A stretch of DNA of 64,000 bases from Acidobacteriota bacterium (GTDB lineage: Bacteria; Acidobacteriota; Holophagae; Acanthopleuribacterales; Acanthopleuribacteraceae), in assembly GCA_020439745.1 (NCBI GenBank), contig JAGQSC010000019.1, positions 372,001-436,000 of the forward strand, in the 5' to 3' direction. Within the stretch, counting starts at the first letter, position 1, and every line of letters starts with the position of its first letter. The notes under the pieces are model-generated. The model did no database searches, was not told where the DNA came from, and worked only from the letters and a program-made list of their open reading frames with translations. Positions 54,445-63,108 of the stretch are shown piece by piece. Position numbers and translations under genes: made by a program.

Positions 54445-56034
54445 ATGAGGTTTCGTTGGACAGTCATCGCGCTTGCGGTACTCGTAAGCCTGTTTGTACT
54501 CTTCAAACCCGCAGACGATGAAGATAGTTGGAAAACACCCAACATCACCCTGGGTTTGGACCTTAGAGGCGGCATTTTTATGCAGTTGGAGGTGGACACG
54601 GTTGACGCACTCCACCAGTTCATTGAAGAACAGGCCGGTTCGATCAAAACCAGTCTTCAGGGAGACGAGTTCACGGTAGCAGGTTCCGACTTCGACATCG
54701 AAAAGGAGCAGGTCACCCTGACCGGCGTGACTTCCAGTACCAAACCTGAAGTGCTGAGCGAATTGAATGATCGCTACGGCAACGACTGGATCGTCAAGCA
54801 AGAGGGCAGCGACTTCACCTTCAAGGTTCGCGATCGCAAACGATCTCAAGTGATGGACGACGCAGTATCGCAGGCGGTCTACAAGATTCAAAACCGCATC
54901 GGCGAACTGGGTGTGACCGAGCCAGTGATTACACGAGCACTCAACTCGAACCGGATTATCCTTGAGCTCGCAGGCGCCGACGATGTGGAACGCGTGCAGA
55001 AGATTGTGAAAGAGCCCGGAAAACTGGAGTGGCGTTTGGTGCACCCGAACTCGCCCATTGGCGCGCCTTCAGAGGCAGAACTGCTTCGTCCCTACGGCGG
55101 GACCGTTCCAGCCGGAACCAAGGTTTTCCCGACCACGGCTCCCAACGGAAGTCCTTCATATCTGTTATTGCAAGAGGTGAAACTCACGTCCCGTCACATC
55201 TTGGACGTGCATCCCAGTCGCGATGATCGTGGATTGCCTGCTGTGGGTGTGACGTTGAACCGTGAAGGTGGCAAGATCTTCGAGAACACCACCAAAGACA
55301 ACGTGGGTCAGTTCCTCGCGATTGTTTTGGACAAGAAGGTGCTCAGTTACCCACGCATTGAATCCATGCTTTCCGACCGCTTCATTATTCGCGGTCAGTT
55401 CACGCAGCAGGAAGTCGTGGACATGGTCATCAAGATCAAATCCGGTAGTCTGCCAGCGGAAGTTAGAATCTTGGAAGAACGCGTGATTGGACCCACTTTG
55501 GGACGAGATGCGCGTAACCAAGGAGCCATTTCCGCGGCCATCGGATTGGTACTCGTCATCTTCTTTATGATGTTCTGGTACTCGCGCGCTGGTGTGTATT
55601 CGGTCTTGGCGCTGGTACTCAACTTGATCCTGATCCTGGGCATATTGGCAGGTCTCGGCGCGGTCCTGACGCTTCCGGGCATTGCGGGCTTCATCCTCAC
55701 GATTGGTATGGCGGTGGACGCCAACGTGCTCGTATTCGAGCGTATACGTGAGGAACTGAAGAAAGGCCAGATACCCAAACAGGCTGTGGCCATCGGCTTC
55801 AAAACCGCGTTCATCACCATCATGGACGCCAACATCACGACCTTCATCGCGGCCTTCTGTTTGCTGTTAATGGGCGAAGGACCGATTAAGGGTTTTGCCG
55901 TGATGTTAATGATCGGTATCGTGTGCAGTATTTTCACGGCTGTGTTCTGTTCGCACACATTCTTCTTGAGCTATTTGGCTCGAAAACAACCCGATACGCT
56001 CGGGATATGGCCAATTGGTCGTCAAAACGTATAA
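54445..56034 (+). CDS. secD: protein translocase subunit SecD
   Basis: A 529-residue inner-membrane protein of the RND superfamily that pulls preproteins across the membrane using proton flow. It has one N-terminal helix, a large periplasmic P1 region (about 30-340) and five C-terminal helices. The LDLRGGI block (about 38-44), QNRIGELGV and the helix-region sequences GIAGFILTIGMAVDANVLVFERIREEL, here only cited in part, are diagnostic. GGAG precedes the ATG at 54445. It is directly followed by secF. Confidence 0.96.
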   Translation: MRFRWTVIALAVLVSLFVLFKPADDEDSWKTPNITLGLDLRGGIFMQLEVDTVDALHQFIEEQAGSIKTSLQGDEFTVAGSDFDIEKEQVTLTGVTSSTKPEVLSELNDRYGNDWIVKQEGSDFTFKVRDRKRSQVMDDAVSQAVYKIQNRIGELGVTEPVITRALNSNRIILELAGADDVERVQKIVKEPGKLEWRLVHPNSPIGAPSEAELLRPYGGTVPAGTKVFPTTAPNGSPSYLLLQEVKLTSRHILDVHPSRDDRGLPAVGVTLNREGGKIFENTTKDNVGQFLAIVLDKKVLSYPRIESMLSDRFIIRGQFTQQEVVDMVIKIKSGSLPAEVRILEERVIGPTLGRDARNQGAISAAIGLVLVIFFMMFWYSRAGVYSVLALVLNLILILGILAGLGAVLTLPGIAGFILTIGMAVDANVLVFERIREELKKGQIPKQAVAIGFKTAFITIMDANITTFIAAFCLLLMGEGPIKGFAVMLMIGIVCSIFTAVFCSHTFFLSYLARKQPDTLGIWPIGRQNV

Positions 56035-56046
56035 CGGGGAGTCATC

Positions 56047-57429
56047 ATGAGTCAGATTGATTTTATTGGAAAACGAGGGCGCTTTGGTGCCTTGTCAATC
56101 ATCCTGGTGATCGCTTCACTGGTTTTGATATTCACCAAGGGCGTCAACAAGAGTGTGGATTTCGCCGGCGGTTCTCAGATCACCGTCCAGTTCCCAAGTG
56201 CAGAAATCAACACTGCTGATGTTCGCGCTTCTGTCAGTCACGTGGACAACAAGGCGCAGATCGTACGCAACCAAGTATCCACCGGATCTTCGTTCACCGT
56301 GAAGATCAAGGAGCCAGAGGTCGAAGAAGGCAAGGAAGCTGAAGCGTCAAGAGCACGCAGACGTCAACTGGAGCACGCATTTGCCGAATTGAGCGGTGAG
56401 GGTGGAACCTTGGCTGCAATTCTAAAGAAAACAGATGTCGACTCCATGACGCAGGCACTGGTCCTGGAGAACCCCTACGGATTGAACGACACAGACGAAG
56501 TGATTCAATCCACCTATCGCTCAACGGCTGAAAAAGTGGTTGCTGCCGCGGCCACTCAAGACAGTGCTGAAGCCATTGCTCAGGCAGCCGACGCCGAGCG
56601 TGCGGATCAACTGTATAGCGGCCTGGAATTGATTTATCCGGCGATCAACCGCACGACCGCAGACTTGCTCAACGCGTTGTTGATCAAGACCAACCCGCTC
56701 CAGCGTCCATTGGGGGATTCGTACAAAGATATCGCCGATCAGGTCATCAAACACCGCGCAACCCAATCCGACTTTGTGACGGACCTGTCCGGGGTGTTAT
56801 CTGCCGTTCAAGTCAAAGACGGTGAAGACAAAGCCGCACTGGACAGTTTCTTCAATAACCGGTTCCGGTTGGGTAACTACAACATCACCTCTAACGAGAC
56901 CTTCTCTCCGTCGATCGCGTCTGAATTGTTGGCCCACGCATGGGAAGCCGTTCTGTTGGCCATGGCGGGCATCCTGATTTACATCACGATCCGCTTCACC
57001 TTGGGTTATGCGCTAGCTTCCATCCTTGCATTGGCGCATGACGTGACCATTGCGTTGGGCGCGTTCTCTTTGGTGGGCCTGGAATTGTCGAACCCAGTGG
57101 TTGCCGCGTTCCTAACCATCGTGGGTTATTCGTTGAACGACACGATCGTTGTGTTCGACCGTATTCGCGATAATCTGCACTCCGAACGCAAACCCGATGT
57201 AGCGGAAACTTTGAACCGCTCCATCAACGAAACCCTTAGCCGAACCCTGGTCACGTCGCTGACAACCTTGTTGGTGGTGATTGTGATTTATGTCGGTGCC
57301 AACGTGACGCTCTCCGATTTTGCCTTCCCCTTGTTGATCGGTATTATCGTGGGAACCTATTCATCGATCTTTGTGGCCAGTCCTTGTTTATTGGTCTGGC
57401 ACAATCGGTTCAAGTCAATCGTCACTTGA
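56047..57429 (+). CDS. secF: protein translocase subunit SecF with enlarged periplasmic domain
   Basis: The SecD partner, with the C-terminal six-helix core intact (SPSIASELLAHAWEAVLLAM, SLNDTIVVFDRIRDN, NRSINETLSRTLVTS, FAFPLLIGIIVGTYSSIF). The protein is 460 residues, about 140 longer than usual SecF. The extra residues lie in the periplasmic P1 domain, about residues 115-270, and are rich in Ala, Glu and Asp, with a helical character. No frameshift or stop is involved. An additional role, for example chaperone contact, is possible but unproven. A strong terminator follows. Confidence 0.93.
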   Translation: MSQIDFIGKRGRFGALSIILVIASLVLIFTKGVNKSVDFAGGSQITVQFPSAEINTADVRASVSHVDNKAQIVRNQVSTGSSFTVKIKEPEVEEGKEAEASRARRRQLEHAFAELSGEGGTLAAILKKTDVDSMTQALVLENPYGLNDTDEVIQSTYRSTAEKVVAAAATQDSAEAIAQAADAERADQLYSGLELIYPAINRTTADLLNALLIKTNPLQRPLGDSYKDIADQVIKHRATQSDFVTDLSGVLSAVQVKDGEDKAALDSFFNNRFRLGNYNITSNETFSPSIASELLAHAWEAVLLAMAGILIYITIRFTLGYALASILALAHDVTIALGAFSLVGLELSNPVVAAFLTIVGYSLNDTIVVFDRIRDNLHSERKPDVAETLNRSINETLSRTLVTSLTTLLVVIVIYVGANVTLSDFAFPLLIGIIVGTYSSIFVASPCLLVWHNRFKSIVT

Positions 57430-57472
57430 AAAAATCGGCCTAACCAGCCATATTAAGATCCATACATCAAGG

Positions 57473-57497
57473 CGGGACTCTTCGGAGTCCCGTTTTT
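57473..57497 (+). terminator. rho-independent terminator after secF
   Basis: An eight-base-pair perfect stem, CGGGACTC (57473-57480) and GAGTCCCG (57485-57492), with a TTCG tetraloop and a following run of five T (57493-57497). It lies 43 bases after the secF stop and before the rel/spoT start, so it ends the tgt-yajC-secDF transcript. Confidence 0.93.
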
Positions 57498-57512
57498 GGT
57501 TGAGGTCAATGG

Positions 57513-59726
57513 ATGGTAATCAAGAAAGCCGTGTCGTCGATGGCCAATTTCATGGGCATTGGAGCAACGCGTTTTGACGACGTGGCGACAGAGGTCCGAA
57601 CCCACCATCCTGACGCCGACATCGACTTCCTCGACCGAGCTTTTCGCCTAGGTGCGCAGGCCCATGAGGGCCAGACCCGGATGTCCGGTGAGCCCTATTT
57701 CAACCATCCCATTGAAGTGGCTATGATCCTTGCCAAGAGCAAGCTGGATCTGGAGACGGTGGCCTCGGGCTTCCTGCACGACGTCCTTGAAGATTGTGAT
57801 ATTACCGTTGAGGATCTGGACGCTCAGTTTGGAACGGCATTGGCTTTGATCGTGGATGGGGTGAGCAAGATCGGCAAGGTCAAGTTCCGCGACAAACATC
57901 AGGCACAGGCCGAGAACTACCGCAAGATGATTATGGCTATGGCCATCGACTTGCGCGTATTGATTGTCAAATTGGCTGATCGACTCCACAACATGCGCAC
58001 ACTATCCCATTTGCCCGACGAGAAACGTCGCCGTATCAGCCAGGAAACCCTGGATATTTACGCACCGTTGTCGCATCGCATCGGTATGGCTCATTTCAAA
58101 ACAGAGTTGGAAGAGCTGGCTTTTCAGAATCTGAAGCCCCAAGCCTACCGCGATCTGGACCGTCAACTGGCTTCTCGCGATAAGAAGAACCGCGAGATGA
58201 TCGACCAGACAACCAAATCCATTCAGCAGCTACTTGCCGAAAACAACATTCACGGTGAGGTCACCAGCCGCATCAAAAGTCACTATTCCATTTACAATAA
58301 ATTAGTCAACAAGAACACCACCATTGAGGGAATCTACGATTACTACGCCTTCCGTATCTTTGTGGATTCCGTTCGCGACTGCTATGCCATGTTAGGCATC
58401 CTCCATGAACGCTGGCGTCCGATTCCGGGTCGCTTCAAAGACTTTATTGCAACGCCCAAACCCAACCTATACCAGTCCCTTCACACCACGCTGATCAACG
58501 CATCAGGTTCGCCCTTTGAGGTACAGATACGTACCCAAATGATGCATCGAATCGCGGAGGAAGGGGTTGCTGCGCACTGGACCTACAAGAACGGACGTCT
58601 GATGTCCATCGGTAAGGCGGACTACACGCGTTGGCTGAAGAAACTCGCCGATGAACAAACCCAGGTCAAGGATGCCCACGAGTTTCTGGAAACCATTAAG
58701 GGCGAACTCAAGAGCGACGACATTCTTGTCTTCACGCCAGCCGGCGAAATCAAGACGCTGCCTCGAGGCGCCACGCCATTAGACTTTGCGTACATGATCC
58801 ACACCGAACTGGGTCACCGAGCCACAGGTGCCAAGGTTGACGGCAAAATGATTGGGTTGAGGGCCCAATTGCATAGCGGGAACATCGTCGAGATCACCAC
58901 GTCGCCCACCCAAACGCCATCCCAGGAATGGCTGAAAATTGTGCAAACACCTTCTGCGAGGAATAAGATCCGTCAGTGGTTGCGCGCTGAGGAAAAAACC
59001 AAATCCATTGATATCGGGAAGAAAATATTCGAAAAAGAGTTGCGCCGAAAGAAAGTACCGCTGAAAGCCATCACCAAGGACGTGATTGCCAAGCAACTCG
59101 ATAAGTTCCAGGCCAAGAAAATCGAGGACTTCTATTCTTCGATTGGTTTTGGGCGCATATCGCCCGTGAAAGCGGTTGAACCCTTTCTTCCAGACGAGGC
59201 CAAGGACAAAAAGACGGCGCTTGAAGTCAAAGAAAGTCGCATCAAAAGCGCCATCAATCGCATCACCAACCGGTCCAAGCAACAAGTGACCGTTCGCGGT
59301 CAATCAGACGTTTTGGTGTATCTGGCCAAATGCTGTCGCCCGATCATTGGCGACCCCATCGTGGGTTACATCACCAGGGGACGTGGCGTTGCCGTTCACA
59401 AATCGGACTGTAAGACTCTGAACCAAATGGGTGTCAGTCCAGAACGGCAAATTGATGTGGAATGGGAGCGCCATTCCGAAAAACAGATTTTCGGAGTTCG
59501 GGTGCGTGTGTACACCGAAGACCGGCCCGGAATGATTGCCGATATATCACAACGAATTGCCGCCACGGACACCAACGTCAAGCAGTTCAAAGCATCGGTC
59601 GATACGCAACGAAGTATGGGTATTTTCGATTTTGTCGTGGAGATCCACTCGCTTGACCATTTGGAAAAGGTGTTTGGGTCGCTGCGCCGCATTAAGGGCC
59701 TACTCAGCTACGAACGGCTTTCTTGA
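57513..59726 (+). CDS. spoT: bifunctional (p)ppGpp synthetase/hydrolase (Rel/SpoT)
   Basis: A 737-residue stringent-response enzyme that makes and degrades (p)ppGpp. The hydrolase domain has the intact HD motif GFLHDVLEDCD, indicating activity. The synthetase domain includes YDYYAFRIFVDSVRDCY and FEVQIRTQMMH. A TGS domain (VFTPAGEIKTLPRGATPLDFA) and a C-terminal ACT domain (VYTEDRPGMIADISQRIA) complete the standard layout. GAGG at 57502-57505 fits the ATG at 57513. Later in-frame ATGs at 57540 and 57552 are possible. It sits after the terminator, so it has its own promoter or is read through. Confidence 0.95.
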   Translation: MVIKKAVSSMANFMGIGATRFDDVATEVRTHHPDADIDFLDRAFRLGAQAHEGQTRMSGEPYFNHPIEVAMILAKSKLDLETVASGFLHDVLEDCDITVEDLDAQFGTALALIVDGVSKIGKVKFRDKHQAQAENYRKMIMAMAIDLRVLIVKLADRLHNMRTLSHLPDEKRRRISQETLDIYAPLSHRIGMAHFKTELEELAFQNLKPQAYRDLDRQLASRDKKNREMIDQTTKSIQQLLAENNIHGEVTSRIKSHYSIYNKLVNKNTTIEGIYDYYAFRIFVDSVRDCYAMLGILHERWRPIPGRFKDFIATPKPNLYQSLHTTLINASGSPFEVQIRTQMMHRIAEEGVAAHWTYKNGRLMSIGKADYTRWLKKLADEQTQVKDAHEFLETIKGELKSDDILVFTPAGEIKTLPRGATPLDFAYMIHTELGHRATGAKVDGKMIGLRAQLHSGNIVEITTSPTQTPSQEWLKIVQTPSARNKIRQWLRAEEKTKSIDIGKKIFEKELRRKKVPLKAITKDVIAKQLDKFQAKKIEDFYSSIGFGRISPVKAVEPFLPDEAKDKKTALEVKESRIKSAINRITNRSKQQVTVRGQSDVLVYLAKCCRPIIGDPIVGYITRGRGVAVHKSDCKTLNQMGVSPERQIDVEWERHSEKQIFGVRVRVYTEDRPGMIADISQRIAATDTNVKQFKASVDTQRSMGIFDFVVEIHSLDHLEKVFGSLRRIKGLLSYERLS

Positions 59727-59733
59727 GGTCGTC

Positions 59734-61053
59734 TTGATTCGCTTTATTGCCTTGGTTGCTTGCTTGGCCACACTGGCATGTCGTCAAGCGCCGCATCGAC
59801 CTAATGTCTTGGTGATTGTCATCGACACGCTTCGCGCAGACAAGCTCGGTTGCTACGGTTTTCCATTGGAAACCAGTCCCAACATGGACCGTATGGCGGC
59901 TCAAGGAATACGCTTTGACGATGTCATTGCGCCTTCAAGCTGGACCCGTCCCTCCATGGGTTCCCTGTTCACCGGCATTTATCCACGAACCCTTGGCATT
60001 TATCGCGAGCTCGGTGACGTGTTGGGCAACCCGTTTACAACCTTGGCCGAATATCTACAGGGTGTGGGCTACAAAACCTTTGGTATGACCGCAAACCCCA
60101 ACACCAATCGGGTTTTCAACTTCGATCAGGGTTTCGAAACCTATGTAGATAGCCATGTGGTCTTCGATTGGATGGGTCCAGACGACCAAACGAGCAATCA
60201 AGCCGTAAACAGGCTGAACCCTGCAAGAACCATCTTCAAAGAAGCGAATGAATGGTTGAAGCGACAAAACAACCATCCTGTCTACTTGCAGCTTACTTTG
60301 ATGGAAGTTCATGAATTTGACCGCGGTCCCCTGTCACTGATTCGTCGAGATTTTCGCGCCCATTTCCGCGATCAACCGGAATACAAGTATCTGCAGACCA
60401 TCAAACAGGTAGACAGTGATATTGGCTCATTTGTCGCAGACTTGACCAGTCGACCAGGCTGGGAGGACGCGATCGTTGTATTGGTGAGTGATCATGGTGA
60501 AGGGCTCGATGACCACACGTCGGTAACTCACGCGCGTTATCACGGATATCAGCTGTTCGAAAGCCAGGTTCGGGTACCGTGGATCATCTACACGCCAGAC
60601 AAGAGGTGGGGACAGTCTGTGATAACGGAGCGGGTGGGTTTGATCGATTTCACGCCCACGCTTTTACATCTGCTCAACATACCGACCCTAGAGGGCCTGG
60701 ACGGACGACCTCTACTCAACCAAGATGGCCAATACACAAGCGGCGGTCGCGACTACGAAATTACGGAAACCTATTTTCGAGATTCGGACAAGCTGGCAGT
60801 ATACGGATCCACGTGGAAGTACTTCGAAAATCGCGATCAGTGGCCCGGCCTGGACCCCCAAGAGCTGTATCCGCGGGGCGTCAAGGAGCAGGGACACGAA
60901 AATTCACAGTGGACCAAGCAACCCCAGCCAGCGATGGAAACCTACCTGACAAATTGGGAGTCTGCCTTCGCAAAACGACCTGCCGTCCACGACGGCCATG
61001 AACTGAGTGATGCCGAGCTGGAGCAGCTGAGGGCGTTGGGTTACGTTCAGTAA
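59734..61053 (+). CDS. sulfatase-fold lipoprotein hydrolase or transferase with Thr nucleophile
   Basis: A 439-residue alkaline-phosphatase/sulfatase-superfamily protein. The N-terminal segment IRFIALVACLATLAC suggests a lipoprotein. The metal-binding VIVIDTLRADKLGCYG and the late LVSDHGEGLDDH are present. The position that is Cys or Ser (formylglycine) in true sulfatases reads SSWTRPSMGSLFTG, with Thr as the likely nucleophile, as in phosphoglycerol/phosphoethanolamine transferases. So it is probably not a formylglycine-dependent sulfatase. The TTG at 59734 with GAGG upstream is the start. It ends one base before a convergent gene. Confidence 0.83.
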   Translation: MIRFIALVACLATLACRQAPHRPNVLVIVIDTLRADKLGCYGFPLETSPNMDRMAAQGIRFDDVIAPSSWTRPSMGSLFTGIYPRTLGIYRELGDVLGNPFTTLAEYLQGVGYKTFGMTANPNTNRVFNFDQGFETYVDSHVVFDWMGPDDQTSNQAVNRLNPARTIFKEANEWLKRQNNHPVYLQLTLMEVHEFDRGPLSLIRRDFRAHFRDQPEYKYLQTIKQVDSDIGSFVADLTSRPGWEDAIVVLVSDHGEGLDDHTSVTHARYHGYQLFESQVRVPWIIYTPDKRWGQSVITERVGLIDFTPTLLHLLNIPTLEGLDGRPLLNQDGQYTSGGRDYEITETYFRDSDKLAVYGSTWKYFENRDQWPGLDPQELYPRGVKEQGHENSQWTKQPQPAMETYLTNWESAFAKRPAVHDGHELSDAELEQLRALGYVQ

Positions 61054-61485
61054 CTACTTGCCCGGTTCGAAATCGTGCTTCATACGACCGAACCCACCGG
61101 CTTGAATCTCAACGGTAATGACATAGGGCTCGCCGCCTGACATACCAATTTGTGCCACAAAGCGCGCCTCCTCCATGCCATCAAAGAAGTTGGCCTGTTT
61201 GAACCATGAGTCGACCATATAGAGGCCTTGGTTTTCATCGTAATAGACGTCCTTAACCGCAGCGGACCGCGACAAGAACTCGGCCTTTTCGGGTTTTTTG
61301 ACCCTTTGTTTTACGGCCCGAACGGCGGTTTGGTAAACCTCCCACTCCGTGGCATATTCCCCAGAATTGGGCAGGAACTTCTGCAAAAAGGGCAGGTTAT
61401 CCGAGAATGACACGCCCAAGATCACAAGTCCGACAACCACAATGGCGGAAACCAGGACTTTTGAGGGACCTCGTCTCCGTCTCAT
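61054..61485 (-). CDS. membrane-anchored hypothetical protein
   Basis: A 143-residue protein with a basic start (MRRRRGPSK), one membrane helix (about 11-27) and a beta-rich domain of about 100 residues outside the membrane. It contains YATEWEVYQTAVRAVKQRVK and ends in GFGRMKHDFEPGK. No family is recognised. The start at 61485 follows GGAGGA and overlaps the upstream DUF2238 stop (ATGA), so the longer frame is rejected. Confidence 0.72.
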   Translation of the reverse strand: MRRRRGPSKVLVSAIVVVGLVILGVSFSDNLPFLQKFLPNSGEYATEWEVYQTAVRAVKQRVKKPEKAEFLSRSAAVKDVYYDENQGLYMVDSWFKQANFFDGMEEARFVAQIGMSGGEPYVITVEIQAGGFGRMKHDFEPGK

Positions 61486-62117
61486 AAATCCTCCAATGAA
61501 CTGAGCTGCCGATCGTGGTGACCCGATAGGGTAATAAGCGCGCATATGGCGCCAACCATGGCCAAGAACATATCCCATTGTGTGTCCCACACGTCGCCCT
61601 GCGTACCGAGAAAAGATTCTGCAGAATCGCCGCCTACGACGGCAGCCCACCATTCCAACATCTCATAAAAGGCACTAAAGGCCAGGCAAACACTGACGAT
61701 GAACACACAACGCCAAAAGCGGGTGAGTCGTCCCAGGTTCCGCAATATGAGTTCACGAACAAAAATAGCCGGGATGAAGCCCTGTGCGAAATGCGCCATG
61801 CGATCGTAGTGGTTTCGACTTATATCCAACCAATCACGCACCCATTCGCCCAAAGGCACGCGCGCATAAGTGTAGTGGCCACCTACAATTAAGATCAGCA
61901 TGTGCAGCCAAATCAAACGATAGAGCAATGGCGTCAAGCGAAACCGTTTTGCAGTGAGCGCTAGCAACGGTAAGGCGATTAACACCGGCGCTACTTCAAG
62001 CCACCAGGTAAAGCGGTCAAAAGGTGCCATTCCAGATACCACCAAAGCCGCGCAGATCAAACCTGCAAGGACAATGGGTTCCCGAAAATCAGCCAATGTC
62101 CCAGGTCTCTCCGGCAT
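61482..62117 (-). CDS. DUF2238 (YjdF-like) integral membrane protein
   Basis: A 211-residue polytopic protein with about six membrane helices. The blocks HYTYARVPLGEWV, RNHYDRMAHFAQGF and FYEMLEWWAAVVGGDSAESFLGTQGD, cited only in part, are diagnostic of DUF2238/YjdF. The function of the family is unknown. It overlaps korB by 29 bases and the following gene by four, so it is co-transcribed with korA-korB. Confidence 0.85.
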   Translation of the reverse strand: MPERPGTLADFREPIVLAGLICAALVVSGMAPFDRFTWWLEVAPVLIALPLLALTAKRFRLTPLLYRLIWLHMLILIVGGHYTYARVPLGEWVRDWLDISRNHYDRMAHFAQGFIPAIFVRELILRNLGRLTRFWRCVFIVSVCLAFSAFYEMLEWWAAVVGGDSAESFLGTQGDVWDTQWDMFLAMVGAICALITLSGHHDRQLSSLEDL

Positions 62118-63099
62118 GAAATAGCTTCTTCAGTGAGGCGTCTCCTTTGCGCTGCTTTGCTACCTTTATCTGATCGTGCAACATCGTTTCGTAAGTAGGT
62201 CGCGCGATACGCTTGAACACACCAACTGGGACGGGATACGCGGGGTACTCCATGCTGGCCAACATGTTGGGATAAAACGGCGCGTGCTCCTTGGAATTGT
62301 GAACCATCAGACCTTCAGGCGAGCTATCGCTGATTTTTTGCACAGTCAACCCAGAACCCGTGAAGAAGACTCCTTTCTTTTCCTCAGACCCGAAAATCAG
62401 GGGTTCGCCATCCGCCAAGTGAATCATGTGGTCATCGCGGACTTTCCGATCATAGACGTCGTCAAAGACATCCTTATTGAAAATTACGCAGTTCTGCAGG
62501 ATCTCCACAAACGAGGTTCCTTTGTGTTGTGCAGCCTCCATGAAGACCTCGGCCATGTGTTTGATATTGGCGTCATAGGTTCGCGCCACAAATGAGGCCT
62601 CGGCAGCCAAAGCGACCCGAATTGGATTGATGGGATACTCGATGGCGCCATCGGGACTGGATTTCGTTTTCATGCCCTGATCCGAAGTGGGACTGTACTG
62701 ACCCTTTGTCAATCCATAGACCTTATTGTTGAACAGAAGTATATTGACATCGATATTGCGACGCAACACATGCAGCAAGTGGTTGCCGCCTATGGACAGC
62801 CCATCACCGTCTCCGGTTATCACCCAAACGCTGAGGTTCGGATTGGCCAGCTTCACGCCAGTGGCCAGTGCAGGCGCACGACCGTGAATGGTGTGAAACC
62901 CGTAGGTGTTCATGTAGTATGGAAACCGGCTAGAACAGCCAATTCCCGATATGAACACAATATTTTCGCGAGGCACACCCAATTCGGCCATCACACCTTG
63001 AACCGCAGACAGGATGGCGTAGTCACCACAACCGGGGCACCACCTCACGATTTGATCAGACTGGAAATCCTTTTTTTGCAGGGTTGCTGATTCAGTCAT
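62089..63099 (-). CDS. korB: 2-oxoacid:ferredoxin oxidoreductase, beta subunit
   Basis: A 336-residue thiamine-pyrophosphate-binding subunit that oxidatively decarboxylates 2-oxoacids such as 2-oxoglutarate, passing electrons to ferredoxin. It has RWCPGCGDYAIL, with the Cys pair as iron-sulphur ligands, FISGIGCSSRFPYY, and the TPP-binding GDGDGLSIGGNHL. NNKVYGLTKGQYSPTS completes the TPP loop. The pair resembles KorAB, which would act next to isocitrate dehydrogenase. It follows korA by nine bases. Confidence 0.94.
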   Translation of the reverse strand: MTESATLQKKDFQSDQIVRWCPGCGDYAILSAVQGVMAELGVPRENIVFISGIGCSSRFPYYMNTYGFHTIHGRAPALATGVKLANPNLSVWVITGDGDGLSIGGNHLLHVLRRNIDVNILLFNNKVYGLTKGQYSPTSDQGMKTKSSPDGAIEYPINPIRVALAAEASFVARTYDANIKHMAEVFMEAAQHKGTSFVEILQNCVIFNKDVFDDVYDRKVRDDHMIHLADGEPLIFGSEEKKGVFFTGSGLTVQKISDSSPEGLMVHNSKEHAPFYPNMLASMEYPAYPVPVGVFKRIARPTYETMLHDQIKVAKQRKGDASLKKLFHAGETWDIG

Positions 63100-63108
63100 G
63101 CCTTTACC

